Below are positions 1 to 7,269 of a stretch of DNA of 64,000 nt, one piece after another (positions within the stretch are counted from its first letter, which is position 1; every line of letters begins with the position of its first letter). The position numbers and the translations under genes were made by a program. The notes below the pieces were generated by a model. That model had not been told where the DNA came from, searched no databases, and was given only the letters and a program-made list of their open reading frames with translations. The stretch comes from CAYVHU01 sp964451415 (GTDB lineage: Bacteria; Pseudomonadota; Alphaproteobacteria; Rhodospirillales; Magnetovibrionaceae): the NCBI GenBank assembly GCA_964451415.1, contig CAYVHU010000008.1:1-64000 (forward strand), given 5' to 3'.

Positions 1-57
1 CTTTCCAATTTTTTCTGAGATACAACCTGTGGAGGTTCTTCGCAATTTACATGCCCC

Positions 58-729
58 TTACCCCGTTGCCTTTGAAGAATTGGCCTGGGCGATAGCTTGT
101 TGGAGGTAGGCATGTTCGGCTTTGATCACGTTGGTCGTGTATCCATCCGGCTTACCTTGCATTTTATCTGCGAGTGCATTGTATTCTGTCTGAGTAGCGT
201 TGAACGCTAGTAGCTCGGCAAAGATTTGAGCAGGAGGCATGCCTTCTGCTTTCTTGCTTTCATAAAGCGCTTTTCGAGGGGCAAAAGCAGTTTCATTTGC
301 AGCCGTTACCATAGTGGATTTTCTTAAAAATGCCGCTGTTTCCACCGGTGAGGAATTGTTTGTGGGGATGCCCCCAGACATAACGATGGCTATAGGGTAT
401 TTTCCCACCTGACTCGCTTGCTCTGCGGCATATCCTTGGTTGTTCGCGATATCGTCGAGATGGTGTCGAGTGGCTACGGGTAAATTGAGGATAGGTTCAT
501 CTTCGCTGGATTGCTGAGTGTTTTTAATCAGCTCTGCAGTTGTCTCCGCCGACAGACGGCTTCCCGTGGTTCCTGTGGCGGCGTTGGATGCTGATGAGGC
601 ACTGCCCGTCGTGACAGCCGCGCTGGTTTTGGAATCTGTTTTTTCATCGTTGTCAACGTTGGGTCGATTGGCCTGCGTTTGGTGTGTACTTAACAAAGCT
701 AAAGTTGCTGAACTGTTTTGAACTTGCAT
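58..729 (-). CDS. Hypothetical protein, Ser/Thr/Ala-rich
   Basis: I do not recognise this 223-residue protein. The ATG at 729 is chosen because GAGGAG lies about 7 nt before it; an in-frame ATG at 777 has no comparable site. The first ~90 residues are low in complexity, rich in Ser, Thr, Ala, Asn and Gln, and probably disordered. The rest is rich in Ala, Lys and Glu and looks helical. There is no signal peptide, membrane segment or cysteine motif. It stands alone at the window edge, with a strong hairpin and a decayed IS element upstream. The clear ribosome site and long frame support a real gene; the function is unknown. Confidence 0.6.
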   Translation of the reverse strand: MQVQNSSATLALLSTHQTQANRPNVDNDEKTDSKTSAAVTTGSASSASNAATGTTGSRLSAETTAELIKNTQQSSEDEPILNLPVATRHHLDDIANNQGYAAEQASQVGKYPIAIVMSGGIPTNNSSPVETAAFLRKSTMVTAANETAFAPRKALYESKKAEGMPPAQIFAELLAFNATQTEYNALADKMQGKPDGYTTNVIKAEHAYLQQAIAQANSSKATG

Positions 730-809
730 GGGACACTCCTCATTGATGGCTTGAATTGGTCGTGAGTGTTCATGCAAATGTTATGCCATCATTGGTAGAG
801 ATGACTTGC

Positions 810-837
810 GGCGGGTGGAGCATAGGCTCCACCCGCC
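810..837. other. Strong 12-bp perfect hairpin
   Basis: GGCGGGTGGAGC at 810-821 and its exact complement at 826-837 enclose a four-base loop. No T-run follows on either strand, so it is not a typical intrinsic terminator. It lies between the start of the hypothetical gene and the IS end, and could act in its leader or be a leftover repeat. Confidence 0.6.
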
Positions 838-847
838 AGACATTAGG

Positions 848-1747
848 TGTTTAGTCCCGAATTGTGATGGTATCGATTATACTGATCCATCATCACGGGA
901 GGCCCTATGGGACAGGTATTACACGGTAGCGCCACGACGACGCACACAATCAGAGCGGCAATACAGCGATCGCAAGCTTCGATCAAAGAGTTGAGCCAGC
1001 AATATGGTCTCAACCCGAAGACCGTCAGGAAGTGGAAGGAACGGAACTTTATCGATGATGCCCCAATGGGGCCGAAGGAGATCCGCGCGACAGTTCTCAC
1101 GCGAGAGGAAGAGGCGATCATTGTCGCGTTCCGCAGGTATACGCTTCTGCCATTGGATGATTGCCTGTATGCCCTTCAGGCGACCATTTCACGTCTGACA
1201 CGCTCTTCTCTGCATCGTTGTTTGCAGCGCCACGGCATCTCCCGCCTGCCCACGATGGAGGGGGACAAGCCGAAGAAGAAGTTCAAAAAGTACCCCATTG
1301 GCTACGTTCACATTGATATCGCCGAAGTCCGCACTGAAGAAGGCAAGCTGTATCTCTTCGTGGCGATCGACCGAACCTCGAAGCTGGCCTATGTGGAACT
1401 CCATGAGCGCCAGACAAAGGCGATTTACGCTTTCCGGCACACCTTCGACCGTGTCTGCGATGAACACGAAATTGAACACCGCCTGACCAAAATCAATCAC
1501 CCCTGGACCAACGGACAAGTCGAGAGGATGAACCGAACGATCAAGGACGCAACGGTCAAACGCTATCATTATGAAAATCACGACGAGCTTCGCGAGCACC
1601 TGAAAAACTTCATGATGGCCTATAACTTCGCCAAGCGCCTGAAGACCCTGAAGGGCCTCACGCCATATGAATTCATATGCAAATGCTGGACACAGGAGCC
1701 AGAGAGATTCAAAATGAACCCGCTACACCACAATCCGGGACTAAACA
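848..1747 (+). mobile_element. IS481-family element, 900 bp, internally deleted
   Basis: The ends are inverted repeats: TGTTTAGTCCCGAATTGTG begins at 848 and its near complement ends at 1747, giving the TGT...ACA ends usual for this family. AGG flanks both ends (845-847 and 1748-1750) and may be a short target duplication. The only gene is a transposase with a deletion in the catalytic core. Family members are usually a little over 1 kb, so the short length fits that loss. The right end lies about 50 bp from the 3' end of tRNA-Leu. Confidence 0.85.
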
Positions 1748-1821
1748 AGGGCCTTAGTTTGAGGTGGCCTGTCAAATTTATGGGGAACAACCCAAAAAAT
1801 GGTGCGGGCGGCCGGACTTGA
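907..1821 (+). pseudogene. IS481-family transposase with deleted catalytic core
   Basis: The N-terminus has a helix-turn-helix (residues ~20-50) typical of IS481 transposases. The DDE integrase core starts with YVHIDIAE, supplying the first Asp, and ends with HPWTNGQVERMNR, supplying the Glu. Between them the sequence jumps from the strand after LFVAIDRTSK to FDRVCDEHE. The segment that normally carries the TDNG motif, with the second catalytic Asp, is absent, so about 35-45 residues are lost in frame. The family usually ends in GLNT-stop inside the right inverted repeat. Here the frame reads GLNK and runs ~24 codons into flanking DNA and antisense across the tRNA-Leu 3' end. It is almost certainly inactive. 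Confidence 0.8.
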
Positions 1822-1888
1822 ACCGGCAAGGCCTTGTGAGCCGACAGATTTTAAGTCTGTTGTGTCTACCAAATTCCACCACGCCCGC
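1800..1888 (-). tRNA. tRNA-Leu (anticodon UAA)
   Basis: The reverse strand folds as an 89-nt tRNA. The acceptor GCGGGCG (1888-1882) pairs exactly with CGCCCGC near the 3' end. The anticodon loop CTTAAAA gives UAA, reading UUA. A long variable arm is present, as in class II tRNAs, and the T-arm contains GGTTCAAGTCC. CCA is encoded at 1802-1800. The relic transposase frame overlaps its 3' end antisense. Confidence 0.95.
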
Positions 1889-2027
1889 GAGGCAGCAATG
1901 AAAATAAACGCCTGAACCTATTCCGCCCGGCATGGTCTTGCAAGATGCGGGCCCGGAAATTCCTTAAAAAAATTAAGGATTTCGCATTTGCACAATATTT
2001 CCGTGGAATCGTAGGCAAACGCGCGAT

Positions 2028-2696
2028 ATGGTCTTTTCTATGGAACACATCTCACACAGCGCCGCCCCCACGTTCGATCATGATTTCCAAGAGGAATTCG
2101 CCACGTTGCTTCGCTGGCGTCGCGACGTCCGACGCTTTAAGCCCGATCCCCTGCCCGAAGGCAGCGTGGAAGAGCTTTTGCAACTTGCCGCCCTCGCGCC
2201 GTCGGTGGGCAATTCTCAACCGTGGCGCTTCGTTCGCGTCGAAAACAAAGCGTCGCGGCGCGCCATCCGTGATCATTTCGAAGCGTGCAACGCAGACGCC
2301 TTGAATGAATACGCCGGCGAAAAGGCAAAACTGTACGCATCGCTCAAGCTATCGGGTATGGACATGGCCCCGACGCAAATCGCGGTGTTTTGTGACAGGG
2401 ATACGGACCTGGGGCTTCGCCTGGGACTGAAAACTATGCCGGAAAGCCTGGATTATTCGGTGGTCATGGCGATCCATACCCTATGGCTGGCAGCCCGCGC
2501 CAAAGGTATCGGTGTCGGCTGGGTCTCCATTTTGGAACCTGCCGAAATCAAACGCCAACTCGACGTGCCCGAAAGCTGGGCTCTTGTGTCGTACCTGTGC
2601 ATCGGCTGGCCCGAAGAAGAACACAAAGACCCCGAACTGGTACGCAACGGCTGGCAAAACCGCGTCAATGTGAACGCTTTCACCACCACGCGCTAA
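2028..2696 (+). CDS. bluB: 5,6-dimethylbenzimidazole synthase (BluB)
   Basis: BluB is a nitroreductase-fold flavoenzyme that breaks down FMNH2 with oxygen to make 5,6-dimethylbenzimidazole, the lower ligand of vitamin B12. The protein has 222 residues, the usual size. RWRRDVRRF near residue 30 and LAPSVGNSQPWRFV near 55-70 are the FMN-binding signatures of BluB. ARAKGIGVGWVSIL and a C-terminal GWPEEE are also typical. No Shine-Dalgarno is clear before the ATG at 2028 or the in-frame ATG at 2040, so the start is uncertain. No cobalamin riboswitch or other cobalamin gene is visible nearby. It converges on the GNAT-Nudix gene with a 6-bp gap. Confidence 0.92.
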   Translation: MVFSMEHISHSAAPTFDHDFQEEFATLLRWRRDVRRFKPDPLPEGSVEELLQLAALAPSVGNSQPWRFVRVENKASRRAIRDHFEACNADALNEYAGEKAKLYASLKLSGMDMAPTQIAVFCDRDTDLGLRLGLKTMPESLDYSVVMAIHTLWLAARAKGIGVGWVSILEPAEIKRQLDVPESWALVSYLCIGWPEEEHKDPELVRNGWQNRVNVNAFTTTR

Positions 2697-2702
2697 AAAC
2701 CT

Positions 2703-3662
2703 TCACAGAACGTCCATCACCATCGCCAACAAAGAAAGATCGGCGGGCGGCATGGGCAGGGTGTTGAGACGGTTCGGGCGCAACCAGCGCAACGTCTGCC
2801 CTTCCTTGGGCGCAACTTGCCCTTTCCAGGTGTGACACACATATAACGGCATGATCAGGTGAAAATCTTCGTAGCCGTACGAGGAAAAACTCAAAGGCGC
2901 CAGACAACTTTCCGAAATGTCGATGCCCAGCTCTTCTTGCAGTTCGCGCACCAAAGCGGCTTCCGGCGTCTCCGTTTTACGCACTTTGCCACCGGGAAAT
3001 TCCCATAACCCCGCCAAAGGCTTTCCCTGCGGTCGTTTGGCCACCAGCACACGCCCATCGGCATCCACCAGGGCGACGGCGCTGACCAGAAGCTTCGGCT
3101 TGGCCGCCTCGCGTTTAAGCCAATCCTCGGCGCGCAAACGAAAGACCCGCGCCTCGATCTCCGCGCAGCGCCCCGCAAGGCCGATTTCGACCCGGTCGAA
3201 CGCGAAACCCGCTTTTTCCAACACCCGCGCCGAGGCCGCGTTCTGTGGAAACACAGACGCCGAAAGCTCCGTCTTGCCCGCATTGAGAAAGGCGAAGCGG
3301 ACCAGAGCCTGAGCGGCCTCGGTTCCGTAGCCGTGCCCCCAGTGATCCTTGGCGATCCAATAGCCGAAGGTATCGGGGCCATCGCCCATGTTGACCTCGA
3401 TACAGCCGATGAATTCCCCGCCAATGCGCGTCTCGATCCCGAACACGTGGCGCGAGTTGGCGCTGCGGTCCAGCCACGCGCCGTCCAGAAACTCACGCGC
3501 ATCGCTTTCCTCGAACGGATGGGGGATCAGCGCGGTGTAGCGTGCAACCTCCCACGCGCCCGCGCCCGCGACAATGGCTGGAATGTCGTCTTCTTCCAGG
3601 CGGCGCAAACGCAGGCGCGGCGCTTCGATGAGCGCCACGTTGACCGGCAGCAACGCCGACAT
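2703..3662 (-). CDS. GNAT acetyltransferase fused to MutT-type Nudix hydrolase
   Basis: Two domains share one 319-residue chain. Residues ~5-170 are a GNAT N-acetyltransferase of the ribosomal-protein/RimJ type, with WGHGYGTEAAQAL as the acetyl-CoA loop and ARVLEKAGF after it. Residues ~188-319 are a Nudix hydrolase: GLWEFPGGKV followed by a box with RELQEELGI matches GX5EX7REUXEEXGU. This half resembles 8-oxo-dGTP diphosphatase MutT, which sanitises oxidised nucleotides. The ATG at 3662 starts just after argJ; an ATG at 3680 is an alternative. It is the third gene of a leftward ppi-argJ-mutT unit. The acceptor of the GNAT half cannot be inferred. Confidence 0.85.
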   Translation of the reverse strand: MSALLPVNVALIEAPRLRLRRLEEDDIPAIVAGAGAWEVARYTALIPHPFEESDAREFLDGAWLDRSANSRHVFGIETRIGGEFIGCIEVNMGDGPDTFGYWIAKDHWGHGYGTEAAQALVRFAFLNAGKTELSASVFPQNAASARVLEKAGFAFDRVEIGLAGRCAEIEARVFRLRAEDWLKREAAKPKLLVSAVALVDADGRVLVAKRPQGKPLAGLWEFPGGKVRKTETPEAALVRELQEELGIDISESCLAPLSFSSYGYEDFHLIMPLYVCHTWKGQVAPKEGQTLRWLRPNRLNTLPMPPADLSLLAMVMDVL

Positions 3663-3682
3663 GCAGCCCCGCTCACCCATGC

Positions 3683-4915
3683 TCAGGTCCGATAATCGGC
3701 GTTGATGGAGATGTAGCCGTGGGTCAGGTCGCAGGTCCACACGGTGGCCGCGCCTTCGCCCACGCCGACGCCGACTTCGATGACGATGTCCTGGCCTTTC
3801 ATGTGCGCGGCCACCGGCGCTTCGTCGTAGCCCTCGACCCGCATGCCGTAGGTGACTTGCACGCCGCCGATGCGGATGTCGAGTTTGTCGCGGTCGATCC
3901 GTTCGCCGGACTTGCCCACCGCCATGACGATGCGTCCCCAGTTGGCGTCTTCGCCCGCGATGGCGGTTTTTACCAAAGGTGAGTTGGCGATGGAAAAAGC
4001 GATACGCTTCGCCGCTTGATCGTGATCAGCGCCAGTGACGGTAATCTGCACGAATTTCGTCGCGCCTTCGCCGTCGCGCACCACCTGATGGGCGAGATCG
4101 AGAAGCACCTCGTTCAAGGCACGCCTGAAATCCGCCAGTGCCGGATCGTCCGCCGCGTGCGGCATCGCATTGCCCGCCTGAGCCGTCGCAAACAACATCA
4201 AGGTGTCGCTGGTGGAGGTGTCGCTATCGACTGTGATGGCGTTGAAGGATTTGTCCGCACCGTCAGCCAGCATGACCTGCAAAACATCTGCGGAAATCGC
4301 CGCATCGGTGACGACAAACGCCAACATCGTCGCCATGTCCGGTGCAATCATGCCCGATCCTTTGGCGATGGCATTGATGACGACGCCCACGCCGCCGATT
4401 TGCGCGGTACGGCTCGCGCCTTTGGGATAGGTGTCGGTGGTCATGATGGCTTTAGCGGCGGCCCGCCAGTCGGCCGTGCCCAGTTGCGCTTTCATTCCCG
4501 GCAGCGCATCGCTTACAAGGGTATGGGGCAACGGTTCGCCGATCACCCCGGTGGAGGCGGAAAAGACCTCCTCCACATCACAGCCCACCACATGCGCCAC
4601 GGCACGTAAAATATGATCGACGGTTTCTTCACCGCGCCGTCCGGTGAACGCATTGGCGTTACCGGAATTGACGACCAGGGCACGGGCTTTGCCGCCGGGC
4701 AAATGTTCTCGGCATTTCAGCACCGGCGCCGAGGCGGTCAAAGACCGGGTAAACACCCCCGCAAGGGTGGTTCCAGGGACAAATTCCGCCAACATCAAAT
4801 CGGTTCGCCCCTGGTATTTGATGCCGGCGCAAACGGTGGCGAAACGCAGCCCTGCAACGTCGGACAGAACGGGAAAAGCGACGGGGGCCAATGGTGATAT
4901 CGGGGACGAAGCCAT
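3683..4915 (-). CDS. argJ: Bifunctional glutamate N-acetyltransferase/ornithine acetyltransferase
   Basis: ArgJ moves the acetyl group from N-acetylornithine to glutamate and in many bacteria also makes N-acetylglutamate from acetyl-CoA, closing the arginine biosynthesis cycle. The protein has 410 residues from the ATG at 4915; an upstream in-frame start at 4945 would add ten poorly matching residues. GSGMIAPDMATMLAF near residue 180-195 holds the self-cleavage site, whose Thr in ATML becomes the nucleophile of the beta chain. The chain ends ISINADYRT, as usual for the family. It lies 41 bp after the parvulin gene and just before the GNAT-Nudix gene, a common alphaproteobacterial arrangement. 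Confidence 0.96.
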   Translation of the reverse strand: MASSPISPLAPVAFPVLSDVAGLRFATVCAGIKYQGRTDLMLAEFVPGTTLAGVFTRSLTASAPVLKCREHLPGGKARALVVNSGNANAFTGRRGEETVDHILRAVAHVVGCDVEEVFSASTGVIGEPLPHTLVSDALPGMKAQLGTADWRAAAKAIMTTDTYPKGASRTAQIGGVGVVINAIAKGSGMIAPDMATMLAFVVTDAAISADVLQVMLADGADKSFNAITVDSDTSTSDTLMLFATAQAGNAMPHAADDPALADFRRALNEVLLDLAHQVVRDGEGATKFVQITVTGADHDQAAKRIAFSIANSPLVKTAIAGEDANWGRIVMAVGKSGERIDRDKLDIRIGGVQVTYGMRVEGYDEAPVAAHMKGQDIVIEVGVGVGEGAATVWTCDLTHGYISINADYRT

Positions 4916-4956
4916 GCAGTTCTTCTTTTTCACAAATCCTTGCAACCTGATGCCAT

Positions 4957-5817
4957 CTATCTGACATTCAATGGTTTTTTAACAATCGTCGCGGCTTTGC
5001 GCAACTTCACGATATAAGCTTGCCCCAATTCAGCCGACAAGAGGGCGGCAATTTTGCCGCGCATGATCACAAACGGTGGAATTTTCCGGGAACGCCGTTC
5101 CACAACTTTGATGATATTCCAGCCAAGCCGTGTTCGCACTGCGGGATACGATACGCTCCCCACGGGCAAGGACATGGTGACTTTTTCCAACGATGGAATC
5201 ATGCTGCCCGGCGTGACCCAGCCCAGATCGCCACCATCCTTCGCTTTGGGACCGATGGAATGGGCCTTGGCCAAGGCGGCGAAATCGCCACCGGCTTTCA
5301 GTTCCGCGATGATTTTCTTCGCTTCGTCCTCGCCCTTGACCAAAATATGGCGGGCATGAATTCTGAACCGGCCCTTGGCATCCTCAACCAGCGTATCGTA
5401 GCGCTTCTTAAGCTTGTCTTCACTCAACTGGCCCCCGATGTAGCGCGACAGCACCATGCGCTCCAACACCTGGTTGCCGATCCGCGCCATGCGGTCCGTA
5501 TACTCTTTCGTTTTGGCAAGCCCCATTTTCTCGGCTTGCTCCGCAGCCAACCGCGAGTTAATGAGCGAATCCAACAACATGCCGTAAACCTTGTCAAAAG
5601 GCGCGCCCTGAAGTTGCGACGGCAACAGATCCTGGGCCTCCTTGACCTCCGAAAGGCGGATCGTGCTGCCATTCACCACGGCGGCAATCGGGTTCGTCTC
5701 TGCGGCCGGGGCCGAAGACATAAAACCGGCAAACGCCGCGATGGCGCAAAACGCCCCCAGCGCTCTCGACCCCCCCAGTTTCCTCGAAACACCGAGCGTC
5801 TTTCCTTTAGCATTCAT
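4957..5817 (-). CDS. PpiC-type (parvulin) peptidyl-prolyl isomerase, exported
   Basis: This 286-residue protein has an N-terminal signal sequence (hydrophobic core ALGAFCAIAAFAGFM) and a SurA-like N-terminal region of ~100 residues. A parvulin domain follows at ~150-245, with IHARHILVKGEDEAKK, DGGDLGWVTPGSM and LGWNIIKV as family landmarks. Such proteins catalyse proline isomerisation and chaperone outer-membrane proteins in the periplasm. The ATG at 5817 gives the best signal peptide; a start at 5838 is possible. Its place upstream of argJ and next to the divergent secA region is conserved in relatives. The C-terminal ~30 residues are basic. Confidence 0.88.
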   Translation of the reverse strand: MNAKGKTLGVSRKLGGSRALGAFCAIAAFAGFMSSAPAAETNPIAAVVNGSTIRLSEVKEAQDLLPSQLQGAPFDKVYGMLLDSLINSRLAAEQAEKMGLAKTKEYTDRMARIGNQVLERMVLSRYIGGQLSEDKLKKRYDTLVEDAKGRFRIHARHILVKGEDEAKKIIAELKAGGDFAALAKAHSIGPKAKDGGDLGWVTPGSMIPSLEKVTMSLPVGSVSYPAVRTRLGWNIIKVVERRSRKIPPFVIMRGKIAALLSAELGQAYIVKLRKAATIVKKPLNVR

Positions 5818-5916
5818 AATTGACCCCCCGCAATCCACCGTTCGACGTCACCCCTTTAAGCATATCGCGGACCTACGAACAAGCGCTACAGAGGGCTTTT
5901 CGTAATGCGCAAAGTT

Positions 5917-6864
5917 TCACGCAACCGCCAACGAGGTTTCCTCATTCGCCTTCCCGACGGCCTTGATCTTGCGCTGGCAGGCCGCGCCCAGTTCTTCATG
6001 GGCGGGGTCGAACGCGGATTCCAGAATCTTCACCATTTTCGAGATCAACATCGCATCGTGTGGCAGAAACCCGTGGGTCTTGGCGCTTTTGACCATATTG
6101 CTGAGGGTCATGCACATTTCAGAGACATGGGCGTAGCGGGTGGTGCGGATGCGCTTGGAAATATCCTCCGAAACAAGAAGCAGGCGCTCGATATTTTCCG
6201 CATAGTCTCCGTCGCGCTCCTCCGCGTTGATCTTCGGCAGCAGGTGCTCCAGAAGCCAGCCGATCTGAAAGGCGTGACGCACCACTTTTTGCTCGTTGAC
6301 AATGGCCTTGGCGGCCTCGACGCTGCGGCGCATAATTTCGTCGCTCACCTGCCCCGTCATACGCTGGCGCAGGGGATTGGGGACGTGGATGGACGCAATT
6401 TGTATCCCCGCACGCGGCTTGGAACGCCGATCCGGGCCGATATAATCCGAAGTCACAACAAAACGCTGACGTTTATGAGTCAATTCGATCACCGGATTGA
6501 TGATGTCTTGGGGCGCAAAAGGCTTCGCCATGATATGGTCCGTCCCGGAATCAATCGCGGCGTGAACAGCCGCGCACGAGGGATCATTGATCAAGGTGAC
6601 GGTGACCAGGAATGGATTGTCGCCATGCTTCCCATGGCGCAGCTCTCTGACAAAATCGTTGAAACTGCCTTCCGGCAAGGAAGTATCGGCGATTAACAGA
6701 TCGACATTGCCTTGCCCAACCGCTTCGGCCACCTGCAGCAGATTTCCGGTGTCCTGAATACTTTGGAAACCATATTTGCGTAGGCATGCCTTTAACTCTG
6801 CACGCAGTTTCGCGCTCGGTTCGGCAAGGACAACCCGGATGTTGTCGAACTGTGAGATGCTCAT
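5917..6864 (-). CDS. Response regulator receiver-domain protein
   Basis: Residues ~8-125 form a CheY-like receiver. The phosphoacceptor is Asp60 in LLIADTSLP, with a conserved Lys in IMAKPF, and an acidic residue near the N-terminus (AEPS) partly replaces the usual DD pair. After the receiver come YIGPDRRS, a linker motif seen in many alphaproteobacterial regulators, and ~160 mostly helical residues without a recognisable DNA-binding or enzymatic output. It is a 315-residue single gene that ends 80 bp before the rightward side of the parvulin gene start region. No partner kinase is adjacent. A role in a phosphorelay through protein contacts is inferred. Confidence 0.82.
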   Translation of the reverse strand: MSISQFDNIRVVLAEPSAKLRAELKACLRKYGFQSIQDTGNLLQVAEAVGQGNVDLLIADTSLPEGSFNDFVRELRHGKHGDNPFLVTVTLINDPSCAAVHAAIDSGTDHIMAKPFAPQDIINPVIELTHKRQRFVVTSDYIGPDRRSKPRAGIQIASIHVPNPLRQRMTGQVSDEIMRRSVEAAKAIVNEQKVVRHAFQIGWLLEHLLPKINAEERDGDYAENIERLLLVSEDISKRIRTTRYAHVSEMCMTLSNMVKSAKTHGFLPHDAMLISKMVKILESAFDPAHEELGAACQRKIKAVGKANEETSLAVA

Positions 6865-7269
6865 GCTTCGTCTCCGTCATTTTACGGCTCTGCGCACATC
6901 ACACGCCAAAGCCCTGCGGCGTTCCCCGGACAACCGCAATCCATCTCAACCAGGCGCCCCCGCAGGCGCTTCGCAAACTCCCACCCCAACTCGTTTCGCC
7001 ACCGTAACAATACGGGCCTTAAAAAAGGGCGACTGAAGGCCCTTTACACTCCCACACATACTCCCTTAACCTCGCAAAGATGTCAACACTCCATTCGGCC
7101 ATATGGAAACCGCCTGGCACTAAAACAAGTCGAAAAAAGTCGTCCTGCGCATCGCCACGCGTTGACAGATGGGCCGGGCCTCTCTAATTCTGTGGCACGG
7201 TCGATGGCAAAGGGCGTGTAATCCCTGACGACGACCGCCATTCAACCCGATATTCAAGGTGTTCAGCCC
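6865..7269. other. Divergent intergenic region between receiver gene and secA
   Basis: This 405-bp stretch separates two divergently transcribed genes. I see no convincing coding frame in it. It holds a 7-bp-stem hairpin (GGGCCTT at 7014-7020 with AAGGCCC at 7036-7042) and a sigma70-like promoter for secA, listed separately. Confidence 0.6.
7162..7190 (+). promoter_or_regulatory. Candidate sigma70 promoter of secA
   Basis: TTGACA at 7162-7167 is followed after 17 bp by TAATTC at 7185-7190. Transcription from here would leave a leader of ~75 nt before the secA ATG at 7270. Confidence 0.5.

Noticed and set aside
7014..7042. Hairpin between the receiver gene and secA as an intrinsic terminator
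   Set aside because: It lies upstream of both divergent genes, has a 15-base loop and no proper T-run, so termination is doubtful.
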